Both the position numbers and the translations under genes were made by a program. Shown here piece by piece: positions 11,002-24,300 of a stretch of 64,000 nt of DNA. Source of the stretch: Craspedostauros australis. Lineage: Eukaryota > Bacillariophyta > Bacillariophyceae > Mastogloiales > Achnanthaceae. The notes beneath the pieces were generated by a model. The model had not been told where the DNA came from and searched no databases. It saw nothing but the letters and a program-made list of their open reading frames with translations. Where the stretch lies: the NCBI GenBank assembly GCA_026770025.1, contig JAMXDE010000037.1:62001-126000 (forward strand), in the 5' to 3' direction. Within the stretch, counting starts at the first letter, position 1. Each line of letters begins with the position of its first letter.

Positions 11002-12084
11002 TTACATAGCCGGAGATGTTAATATCCACTTTTCGCCGCCGTCGTCTTCCACCTGCTCTTCACCGTCTTCGTCAGCATCGTGACCATCATCATCACCACC
11101 AATATTCTGATCGACCAATACTCCGTCATTGGTCCCATCGTCAGCATCATGGTCCTCGGTGCTTTCCTGATTCTGATGATGAGAATGATCAGCGCCGTCT
11201 TCTATTCGTGCATCCGCCATCTCCTCACCTTCATTACCTTCGTTGCCTTCGTCTTCCTGCTCCTCTTCCTCATCGTCGTTGTTGCCGTTTGTGTTGCCGT
11301 TTGCGTTACCATTGCCGTTGCCATCACCTGCCATCTCATCAACTTCGATGTCGATGGCAGCCATTCCTTCTGCGCCATGCGCCTCCGCGGTCGTGTCCGT
11401 CCGCATGGCCAAGGCGCGCAATTTCCATGTCTGCTTCTGTTCGGCATCCACTCCCGTCTTCCATTGTCCAGCGACGATGCGAATCAGCTGATTGCTGGGC
11501 AATTCTGGATTCTGCGCCTTGACCGTTGGATACGTCTCCTGCACGAACAGCGTGTACGCCGTTTGTTGGCGCTTGCGTCGATTTGGATTGATCTTGCGTT
11601 TCCTGGCCTTGGGTTTGCGACCCTGTTTCTTGCCCTTGTATTTGGGAACGCCATTCTCATCGAGGGGTGGCAGTTGGGTTGGATCGATGGCTGCGGTGCG
11701 GAATGTTGGGGTGGATATCATCGCACGTCACGCGTTGGCCATGGTTGTTTCATTGTTGCAAATGGTGATGAGTGATAAAGGAGATTGCGGTGCGATGAGA
11801 GATCAAACAAATGAGACAAGACGACGACCGCTAATTTCAATGTGTAGCAAAGACAGGGCTTTGCTTGCCACAACCCTGCCTGACTCACCGTACTGATCCT
11901 GGGCGGCCTGCGTGACACCGAATTGCACCGACAGCATGCGTGCCTGCTCGTTGAGGCGGTCGGCCTTTTGCTGCGACAGATCGGCCTCCTGCCTCAGATG
12001 TCGCACGAGGGCCTTCGTGGCAGAAAAGTTGGGATCATCAGGATCGGACAGCAGCTCCACGAGCAACGCGCTGGTGTCGGCCAT
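11002..12084 (-). CDS. HMG-box chromatin/transcription protein, two exons
   Basis: Exon 1 is 12084-11889 (MADTSALLVELLSDPDDPNF...), exon 2 is 11690-11002, and the intron 11691-11888 is 198 bp. The donor reads G|GTGAGT and the acceptor CCGCAG|CC; they join in phase 1 to give a 294-residue protein (..DQYAIDPTQLPP..). Exon 1 is helical and Gln-rich (LRQEADLSQQKADRLNEQARML), possibly a coiled coil. A basic stretch (KGKKQGRKPKARKRK, about residues 84-98) looks like a nuclear localisation signal. An HMG box follows at about 99-160 (TAYTLFVQETYPTVK...VAGQWKTGVDAEQKQTW). The C-terminal third is a long acidic Asp/Glu/Asn/Gly tail, typical of HMGB-type DNA-bending proteins. The inferred role is nuclear DNA binding in chromatin. 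The start at 12084 is the only Met giving the helical exon 1. Confidence 0.85.
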
Positions 12085-12486
12085 TGTGGAATCGTGCGAA
12101 TGTCGTTGCGCATGCGCCTCTTCTCGTCTCGTCTTGCGTGTGCATACTTGCGTGTGCGTACTTGCGTAGAGCAGCCTATCCTATCTCAACATGGCTGTTC
12201 GTTGTTGCGCTTGATGCAGCCGCCGGAGTACGGATATAATGGACAAAGGGCGGCTCATAGTACGAGTATGATGATGCCTCTACAGATCGAGAAATGTGTT
12301 GGATCTGTTGGGTAACAGATTTGTTGGTGATCATTGACGTGATCATTGTCGTGGTGATTTCCCGGTGATTTTGTTTTCATTTTGTTTTGTTTTGCGGCGC
12401 GTCTGTCCTTTCGTTCGTATTTTTTAGTGTGTTCTTGTCCTGGAGTGTGTCCGAGATGCAAAATTAGGAGAATGGGGTTGGATACA
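12085..12486. promoter_or_regulatory. Upstream region of the HMG-box gene
   Basis: About 400 bp between the HMG-box start codon and the minisatellite field. It contains no gene and must include the promoter by position. It has CTTGCGTGTGCGTACTTGCG short repeats at about 12130-12170, but I cannot identify a TATA or initiator element with confidence. Confidence 0.3.
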
Positions 12487-14330
<1,844 letters not shown>

Positions 14331-14802
14331 CAACGCTCGTTCACATGCGCATGCACAACCCCCTAGAGTTGTCTCTCACACATTGTGCATTCTGCTGGCC
14401 ACTCCATGATGCCTGTGGCTACACTCAAATGCTAAGCATGGTTCATTGTTGAGTCTCACAGTTGAAGTCACTGCCACTATCTGTTTCAACGCCCTTGACT
14501 GAGATATTCACACATTCAGTACTGCCAATACGTACCCCAAAGCCCTCTCTTTCAGGTGACTCCAAAGTGCCCTTGTCCATCAGAGCACCTTGCCATCATT
14601 CATATATACTTCGTCTACAGTCCATGGTCTCTGGTCATAGGCGGATCCTTTCCCAGTGGTTGGATTCCTCCTTCACACTTGTTGTTGGGTGGGGACAGGC
14701 CAGGCCACATAGCAGAGCATGACTGGATGTGATGCAGGACAGGCCATAAGGTGGTCCCAGTGTGATCAATGAGAGTTCATTTGGAATAGTCTGAATGCTA
14801 TT

Positions 14803-14860
14803 GTTGGGAGGTGCAGTAGTCATGGGTATCACAGCATAGTTGCACCCTTGATTCCTGACA
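14803..14860 (-). mobile_element. Fragment of family A LTR
   Basis: TTGGGAGGTGCAGTAG...TTGCACCCTTGATTCCTGACA is the reverse complement of the first 55-60 bp of the family A LTR and ends at the family terminus. No matching other end is found to the left, so this is a terminal remnant. Confidence 0.65.
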
Positions 14861-16430
14861 TGGACCATGATGGACCACAGTTGCACATGATAGACCATGA
14901 TAGACCATGTTGACACGTGATGGATCACAATAGCACACGATCCAACGTGATCACATGCACACGCACACGATTGACCGTGATGACAGGCGATGAAACACGC
15001 AGCAACATGCCATGCAATTGTGATCAACCATGATGGATAGTGAGTGCATGCAATAGCATGGGGTATCATGCAGGAACAAATGAGAACACACAGTAACTGG
15101 TGAAAGACCGCACTAACATGTGATGGACCGCGGTGAAACACACAGTGACACGTGATGAGACGCAATAAACCACAATTGCAGGCGATGACACACGATGGAA
15201 CATGAAGAACCATGATGATACAGGCAGCAGAATGTGACAGGCTGCAATGAGAGCCAATGACAAGAAATGGATCATGATGCACCGTGATAGACCGCGATGG
15301 CACACGATGTTGAAACAACAACGTCTGCAGCGGTTCCAACCCGGAAATGAACCAAAGCGATAGACCAGAGGCAGAGCTGTGTGATGGATGTGGGTGGTGC
15401 AATCAGATAGTTTACACAAGATTATGAGCTGTTGTGCTTTTTTGCTTGTTTGCGTGTTTGCAGGTTTGCATGTTTGTTGTTCGCCTCTTTGCTGCTGTTT
15501 GCCTTGTGATGTGCAGCTTGGTGGTGGTAATGACTGCCAGCCGTTGAATCAAATCTGTGGATGACAGGCACGTCCTTGCTCCGTCCGGTGTCTGTCCCAG
15601 CAGTGTTCTGATTAAAGTCAACTGCACCAACACACGATGCAATGTATTGGACCGCAATGGACCGCGATGGACTACGATGGAATGTGAGTGCATGCAGAAC
15701 ATGTGATAACACGCAGCAACTCGCGATAGCACACAGTAGCACGCGATAGTACGCAGTAGCACATGACAAGACGCGATGACAGGCAATGGAACATGATGCA
15801 CTGAGATGATACAGGCAGCAGCACATTGTAGGCAGCGATGGACCATGATGGACTGTCATTACACATGATACACCATGCCAGACCGCATTGACACGCAGTG
15901 GGCCATGGTGGACTGCTATGGACAGTGATGGACAGTGAGTGCATGCAGTAGCATGTGATAGCATGCAGGAACAAATGACAACATGCAGTAACTCGTGATA
16001 GACTGCACTAACATGTGATGGACCGCGATGATGCATGCAGTAACACGTGATGAGATGCAATAAACCGCAATAGCAGGCGATGACACATGATGGAATATGA
16101 TGGACCATGATGATACAGGCAGCAACACGTGACACACTGCGATGACAGCCGATGACAAGCGATGCACCATGATGCACCGTGATAGATTGGGATGACACGC
16201 GATGCAATGTAACGGACCGTAATGGACAGTGATGGACAGTGAGTGCATGCAGTAGCATGTGATAACATGGAGCAACATGTGATAGACAGTGATGGATTGT
16301 GATGGATCGTGATGGACCGCAGGATCACGTGATGTCATGTGGTGGACCATGATAGCACGCAGTCACTCATGATGGAACGTGATGGACCGCATTCACACAA
16401 GCCAGTACAAAGAGCTTGATCACTCACATC
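14861..16430. repeat. Degenerate short-period repeat field (GTGATGGACC-like)
   Basis: The stretch is built from degenerate 10-13-bp words such as CATGATGGACC, ACGTGATG and GCGATGACA. On top of this is a longer repeat: about 15030-15310 and 15925-16205 match over some 280 bp (GTGAGTGCATGCA.TAGCATG..., AGGAACAAATGA..AC, CACTAACATGTGATGGACCG). An unrelated insert with the GTTTGC-rich stretch (about 15416-15640) separates the two. Long minus-strand frames rich in Cys/His/Ile arise from the repeat. No gene is supported. Confidence 0.75.
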
Positions 16431-19400
16431 AAAATCGCAGTAGCACATCATGTCATGGCTACTTATCATGCTGAGGATTGATTGTGGCACCTCCCACTCC
16501 GTTCTGACGTCTCCAACAAAATCCATTTTCAACGGGGACACTACGAGCAAGCACGGGCAAGTACAACGACCCAAAGTTGTCACGTCAAATCCATGGTTTG
16601 ACTTCATATTGTGGCTAATTAGCACACTGCGGTTCGAATACGACACCCCCGACATCTTGATGATGAACACACCAACCATGGTTCACAACATGGACACTCA
16701 GTGGGGAAAGCAGTCACCACGGGCAAGTACGACAACCCGTAGATGTCACATCCAAACCGGGGTTTGACCTCATATTATGGGTGATTAGCACACGGCGGAT
16801 CGAATGTGACCCCTCCCACTTCGTAATTCCATCTACAAGACAATCCAGCTGTCATATGGTGGATATAGGGAGGTACGACAACCCAAAGTTGTCACATTCA
16901 AACCATGATTTGGCTTCATATTATGGCTAATTAGCACACTACGGATCTATTGCCACATCTACCACTTCGTAATGATGAACACACCAACCATGGTTCACAA
17001 CATGGACACTCAGTGGGGGGAGCAGTCACTACGGGCAAGTACGACAACCCATAGATGTCACATCACATCTGTGGTTTGACCTCATAGTATGGCTAATGAA
17101 CACACGGCAGATCGAATGTGACCCCTCTCACTTCGTAATTCCATCTACAAGACAATCCAGGTGTCATATGGTGGATATAGGGAGGTACGACAACCCAAAG
17201 TTGTTACATCAAATGCATGGCTTGACCTCATATTATGGCTAATTAGCGCACCGCGGATCGAATGCGACACCTCGCACTTCGTAATGATGAACACACTAAC
17301 CATGTTTCACAACATGGACACTCAGTGGGGAAAGCAGTCACTACGGGCAAGTACGACAACCCATAGATGTCACATCAAATGCATGGTTTGACCTCATAGT
17401 ATGGCTAATGAACACACCGCGGATCGAATGCGACCCCTCGCACTTCGTAATTCCATCTACAAGACAATCCAGCTGTCATATGGTGGCCACAGGGAGGTAG
17501 TACGACCCAAAGCTGTTACATTAAATGCATGGTTTAACCTCATATTATGTCTAATTATCACACTGCGGATCGAATACGACACCCCCGACATCTTGATGAT
17601 GAACACACTAACCATGGTTCACAACATGGACACTCAGTGGGGAAAGCAGTCACTACGGGCAAGTACGACAACCCGTAGATGTCACATCAAATGCATGGTT
17701 TGACCTCATAGTATGGCTAATGAACACACCGCGGATCGAATGTGACCCCTCGCACTTCGTAATTCCATCTACAAGACAATCCAGCTGTCATATGTTGGAT
17801 ATAGGGAGGTAGTACGACCCAAAGCTGTTACATTAAATGCATGGTTTTACTCCAGATTATGGCTAATTAGCGCACCGCGGATCGAATGCGACACCTCGCA
17901 CTTCGTAATGATGAACACACTAACCATGTTTCACAACATGGACACTCAGTGGGGAAAGCAGTCACCACGGGCAAGTACGACAACCCGTAGATGTCACATC
18001 AAATGCATGGTTTGACCTCATAGTATGGCTAATGAACACACCGCGGATCGAATGCGACCCCTCGCACTTCGTAATTCCATCTACAAGACAATCCAGCTGT
18101 CATATGGTGGCCACAGGGAGGTAGTACGACCCAAAGCTGTTACATTAAATGCATGGTTTAACCTCATATTATGTCTAATTATCACACTGCGGATCGAATA
18201 CGACACCCCCGACATCTTGATGATGAACACACTAACCATGGTTCACAACATGGACACTCAGTGGGGAAAGCAGTCACTACGGGCAAGTACGACAACCCGT
18301 AGATGTCACATCAAATGCATGGTTTGACCTCATAGTATGGCTAATGAACACACCGCGGATCGAATGTGACCCCTCGCACTTCGTAATTCCATCTACAAGA
18401 CAATCCAGCTGTCATATGTTGGATATAGGGAGGTACGACAACCCATAGCTGTCACACTAAATGCATGGTTTTACTCCAGATTATGGCTAATTAGCGCACC
18501 GCGGATCGAATGCGACACCTCGCACTTCGTAATGATGAACACACTAACCATGTTTCACAACATGGACACTCAGTGGGGAAAGCAGTCACCACGGGCAAGT
18601 ACGACAACCCGTAGATGTCACATCAAATGCATGGTTTGACCTCATAGTATGGCTAATGAACACACCGCGGATCGAATGCGACCCCTCGCACTTCGTAATT
18701 CCATCTACAAGACAATCCAGCTGTCATATGGTGGCCACAGGGAGGTAGTACGACCCAAAGCTGTTACATTAAATGCATGGTTTAACCTCATATTATGTCT
18801 AATTATCACACTGCGGATCGAATACGACACCCCCGACATCTTGATGATGAACACACTAACCATGGTTCACAACATGGACACTCAGTGGGGAAAGCAGTCA
18901 CTACGGGCAAGTACGACAACCCGTAGATGTCACATCAAATGCATGGTTTGACCTCATAGTATGGCTAATGAACACACCGCGGATCGAATGTGACCCCTCG
19001 CACTTCGTAATTCCATCTACAAGACAATCCAGCTGTCATATGTTGGATATAGGGAGGTACGACAACCCATAGCTGTCACACTAAATGCATGGTTTTACTC
19101 CAGATTATGGCTAATTAGCGCACCGCGGATCGAATGCGACACCTCGCACTTCGTAATGATGAACACACTAACCATGTTTCACAACATGGACACTCAGTGG
19201 GGAAAGCAGTCACCACGGGCAAGTACGACAACCCGTAGATGTCACATCAAATGCATGGTTTGACCTCATAGTATGGCTAATGAACACACCGCGGATCGAA
19301 TGCGACCCCTCGCACTTCGTAATTCCATCTACAAGACAATCCAGCTGTCATATGGTGGCCACAGGGAGGTAGTACGACCCAAAGCTGTTACATTAAATGC

Positions 19401-20940
19401 ATGGTTTTACTCCAGATTATGTCTAATTATCACACTGCGGATCGAATACGACACCCCCGACATCTTGATGATGAACACACTAACCATGGTTCACAACATG
19501 GACACTCAGTGGGGAAAGCAGTCACTACGGGCAAGTACGACAACCCGTAGATGTCACATCAAATGCATGGTTTGACCTCATAGTATGGCTAATGAACACA
19601 CCGCGGATCGAATGTGACCCCTCGCACTTCGTAATTCCATCTACAAGACAATCCAGCTGTCATATGTTGGATATAGGGAGGTACGACAACCCATAGCTGT
19701 CACACTAAATGCATGGTTTTACTCCAGATTATGGCTAATTAGCGCACCGCGGATCGAATGCGACACCTCGCACTTCGTAATGATGAACACACTAACCATG
19801 TTTCACAACATGGACACTCAGTGGGGAAAGCAGTCACCACGGGCAAGTACGACAACCCGTAGATGTCACATCAAATGCATGGTTTGACCTCATAGTATGG
19901 CTAATGAACACACCGCGGATCGAATGCGACCCCTCGCACTTCGTAATTCCATCTACAAGACAATCCAGCTGTCATATGTTGGATATAGGGAGGTAGTACG
20001 ACCCAAAGCTGTTACATTAAATGCATGGTTTTACTCCAGATTATGGCTAATTAGCGCACCGCGGATCGAATGCGACACCTCGCACTTCGTAATGATGAAC
20101 ACACTAACCATGTTTCACAACATGGACACTCAGTGGGGAAAGCAGTCACCACGGGCAAGTACGACAACCCGTAGATGTCACATCAAATGCATGGTTTGAC
20201 CTCATAGTATGGCTAATGAACACACCGCGGATCGAATGCGACCCCTCGCACTTCGTAATTCCATCTACAAGACAATCCAGCTGTCATATGTTGGATATAG
20301 GGAGGTACAACAACCCATAGCTGTTACACCAAATGCATGATTTGACTTCAGATTATGGCTAGTTATCACACCGCGGATCGATTGCGACACCTCCTTGTCC
20401 AATCTGACCTCTGCAACAAAATCCAGTTTTCAACGATGACTACCAGGAAGCATGAGCAAGTACGATGATCCCACATTGTCATCTAAAAAGTGCCATTTGC
20501 CCTCGGATTTTGGCTAATGGGCGCACTGCGGATCGATTGCCGCATCTCCCACTTCGTAATGAGGTCTACAACAAGGTCTGTCCAGCAATGTGGACACCAT
20601 GGGGCAAGCACCTGGGTAGTACGATGATCATGAATTGTCATTAACAAAGTGAGGTTTGCCTTCAGATTATGACTAAGTAGAGCACTGCGGATCGATTGCG
20701 ACACCTCCCACTCCAATCTGACATCTGTAACAAAATCCAGGTTTCAACGTGGACACCACTTGCGAGCACGATGACTGACAAGAGGCGTCCAAAAGTCGCG
20801 GTTGGACCTCGTACTATGGTTCATGAGCGCAGCGCGGATCGAATGCGGCATCTCCCACTCCTTAAAGACGTCTTGAAGGGATTGAAATATGGACCCTCAG
20901 TGGGGTCGCAACAACCAATGACAAATGGGACACAACTAGC
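16431..20940 (+). repeat. Satellite array, 312-bp monomer in 624-bp higher-order units
   Basis: A repeat starting ATGGCTAATGAACACACCGC recurs at 17401, 17713, 18025, 18649, 19273 and 19897, a spacing of 312 and 624 bp. Each 312-bp monomer is itself two related halves of about 146 and 166 bp. Alternate monomers differ (GGTGGCCACAGGG against GTTGGATATAGGG), giving a 624-bp higher-order unit. The central units (about 17400-20330) are nearly identical, while both edges (16431-17100 and 20350-20940) are strongly diverged, as expected when homogenisation acts in the centre. Subunits near 150-165 bp are nucleosome-sized. The position next to a telomere tract suggests subtelomeric origin. A 100-codon frame is carried by several units but shows no protein features. 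Confidence 0.95.
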
Positions 20941-21342
20941 TTGAACGGCCGAAAAACGATGGTCAAAGGCCGCAGATTGGGTAATGCTTACACGGCGGAC
21001 CCAAAAAGTGAAAGCGTTGAGGTCAAAGACGTCAACTGCGACATTTGGGCATGGTCCCACCGACACTCCCTGCTCCATACTGATCCCTCCGCAGCCCCAG
21101 GAACGTGGATTAGTCACAGTCTGCACCCGCAGGTTGGCCAAGTCGACCAAGGCGGATCCAACCAGCCACCTCCCATGCGTATTCCAGCACCTTGCAAGGC
21201 ATTAGGAAAACACCCTAAGCCAGGTACGGACCCAAAGCACGAAGTGGGAGGTGTCCGGGTGAGGTCCCGCTGGTCCAGGGAGGTCCCCCGCACGTGTCCC
21301 ACATCCTGCTGGACCCCCACCGAGACATGTATGGTTGATACA
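20941..21342. other. Subtelomere-like transition between satellite and telomere tract
   Basis: About 400 bp of GC-richer DNA between the diverged satellite edge and the CCCTAA tract. It has no recognised gene. Short Pro/Arg-rich frames are present on both strands and are not convincing. Confidence 0.4.
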
Positions 21343-21369
21343 AACCCTAACCCCTAACCCTAACCCTCA
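21343..21369. repeat. Interstitial telomere repeat (CCCTAA)n
   Basis: The tract reads CCCTAA, CCCCTAA, CCCTAA, CCCT between 21345 and 21367, about four units with one extra C. The C-rich strand runs 5' to 3' toward the right, the orientation of a cap on the DNA to its right. It abuts copia gag sequence directly. The first few codons of the adjoining long frame are simply translated telomere repeat. Confidence 0.85.
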
Positions 21370-24300
21370 ACTCAACGGAATGCAGTTGAAGAAGGGCGAG
21401 CGCCCTGATTCGTTCCTCACCGACATGGAGGTGCTCCGCAACCATTTGGAGAATGCTGGCGTGAATATGGACGTCGAGCAATACAACATGCTTGTGCTCA
21501 ACGCTCTCGGAAGAGACTACAAGATGGACGTGAAGCTCATAGAGCTCAAGTTCGCAGGCAAAGAAGACAAGATGACAGTTGAGGACATCCGCGAGGCCGT
21601 GTGCCTCACCTACGACCGCCACCATACCAAACATGGTTCTAAGCGCGAAGGAGGCAACCATGGCAAGGAGGAGATGGCCTTGGCCGCGATCGGCGGGTTC
21701 AAGGGCAACTGTCGCAACTGTGGCGTCTACGGGCACAAGAAGGCGGACTGTCGCTCCCCTACCAAGAGCGGCAACGGCAAGCAAGGCGGTGGCGCCAAGA
21801 AGAACGGCAACCGCGGCAACGGCAACCGCAACAACGGCAACTTCAGCGCCGGAGGCTTCAACGGCAAGTGCAAGTTCTGTGGCAAGACAGGCCACAAGAT
21901 CGTGCAATGCTTCAAGTTGAGAGCAGCGATGAAGGACGCAGACTCAGCCAATGTGGCTACCGACGGGATGGACGGCATGGACGACGTCGCGCTGATCACC
22001 GTCGATGATGTGATGTTGTGTCACGAAATCGCGGAAGATGGAGAAATCGCGCGCAACATCAAAAATGTGAGCGAAAAACAAATTCTCACCGACCACGAAA
22101 TCGTGACAACACGCACCCACGACACGGAGAGCGGCATCGAAAACCTCATGGAGGACATGGCTCTCATGGTCGTCGATGGAGACCTGGCCGCAGGATTCTA
22201 CAACGGGACCAACAACAACAACGACGAGGGATCGGTCGAAGTGGTTGGGATTCGCAGCCCGAACGACTACGGTTATTACGGACCACAAATTGACGCGGAT
22301 CGCATGATGAGTGACAACTTGTTCTCGTCTGATGAGAGCGAAGCTGACGAAACCGAAAGCAACGAGATCGCGATGCCCGGCATCGACCTCCACGCGACGG
22401 CCTCAGCAAGACGACCAGAGCCGATCTACAACGTGCGCCCCATCCGCTCCTACTTGGACGGATTGATCGAGACCGCGTCTCGACGCGACAACGACAACGC
22501 GTGGTGCCCACTGTGCCTGACCAAAGGGCCTTTGTTCTCGTGGTGTGTTGACTGCCCGTTCTGCCCATTCTTGATCCTCATCCCAGGAGGACCAAAGGGA
22601 GACGTGCCTGTGACCCCAGCCGAGAAGCTTCAACGCCGCCAGATCCTCGGAAGCGACAGCCCTCCCTATGCGGTGAGATGCTCGCTGTCCAACGTGATGC
22701 CTGCGAATGATGTTCGTTCCGACCTCTCGCTCATCTGCTATGACGCGATGGAGGCATACCAAGGCATCGACGAGAACCGCATGGAAGTGCGGAGTGTGTA
22801 CTTCATGCTGATGACCATCGGCGTGATCGGAGCATACGACGTGGCGAGCAAGGCAATCGACATCAACGATTTGCTTGAGGAGAATCGTCTCCCGCCACTC
22901 CCAAAGAACCTGATCTCGCGTATGAGTGCCATGGCCGCGGATCGCCTGCTCTGGATTCACCATCCATCGGACAACGGCGTGCGCGACGGACACATGTTCG
23001 ACGAGTTACCTGTCTACGGGTACAACCATGCGCATGAACTAGCCATGGTGATCGGTGACATGTATGACGCCGGCGAACGCAAGAAGACCATCGCGCCAGA
23101 TCGCCACGAGGCAAACACCTGGCTTGGCGACTCGGGGGCATCGTGCCATCTCACCAACAGCGACGAGGGCATGACTAACGTGCGCCTCGCGAGCTTCGCA
23201 GTGAAGGTGGGAAGCGGGCGCTACCTCAAAGCAACGAAGGTGGGCGACAAACGCATGAAGGTGATGCAGAAGGATGGCTCAGAAGTCGTCATCATCCTCA
23301 AGGCGGTGAAGTTCGTCCCCAAGCTTTGGGTCAACCTCCTGAGCATCACGAAGGCACTCGAAAGCGGATTCGACATCAGCAACAAGGGTGTGGTGATGGC
23401 TCTCGAGAAGAACGGATTGCGTATCCGTTTCGACCGCATCATGGCGACTCACAGTGGATTCGTTTCCGGCGTGAACATGGTGGCGGTCCCAGCCGAACAT
23501 GAGATGGCAAACATTGGTGTGTCCACCGGCAAGGCGGTCGACATCAATCAAATCCATAAAATGTTAGGCCACGTTGACACTTACACTATCTCGCGCACTG
23601 CTGCGCGATACGGATGGAATGTCACAGGACGAATGAATCCATGTGAGGACTGTGCTATCGGCAAATCTCGACAAAAATGTTTGTCGAAATTGTCACAGGC
23701 GAAGGCGAGCAGAGCTGGCGAACGGCTGTTCATGGATACCTCCAGTGTCCAGACGTACAGTTTTGGTCGCGGAAAATTCTGGCTCCTGATCATTGACGAC
23801 TACAGCGACTACTGCTGGAGCTACTTCATCAAAGAGAAGAGTGAAGTGGGATCGAAGATGATGTCGCTCTTGAGATGGCTCAAGGCGAATCAGAACGTGA
23901 CTGTCAAGAATATCAGATGTGACAACGCAGGAGAGAACTACAGCGCAGAGGCGCAGCTACTCAAGGAGGGATTCGGCCCGACGTTCGAATACACGGCAGC
24001 TTCAACTCCACAGCAGAATGGTCGCGTGGAACGGAAGTTCGCTGTGCTATACGGAAAGGTCAGGGCGATGCTCAATCAGACCCACCTACCAAAGCACCTA
24101 CAAGGAAAGCTATGGGCTGAAGCAGTAAGAACAGCAACGCAACTTGAGAACATTATTGGAACGAAGTCGAGAGAACCGGCTTGCGTACTATTCAATGGGC
24201 AGACACCCACATACGTGGACGGACTGCGTTTGTTTGACGAGATTGGCATGGTGTTCATTGGAGGCCGAGTGATCAAGACGAAGCTGGACGATCGGTCCAA

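Noticed and set aside
14635-16350. Cys/His/Ile-rich minus-strand frames up to 278 codons
   Set aside because: Generated by the degenerate GTGATGG repeat field; no start context or domain.
17401-20199. Five identical 100-codon frames starting MANEHTADRM
   Set aside because: They follow the satellite period exactly, occur in only one of each pair of monomers, and have no protein features.
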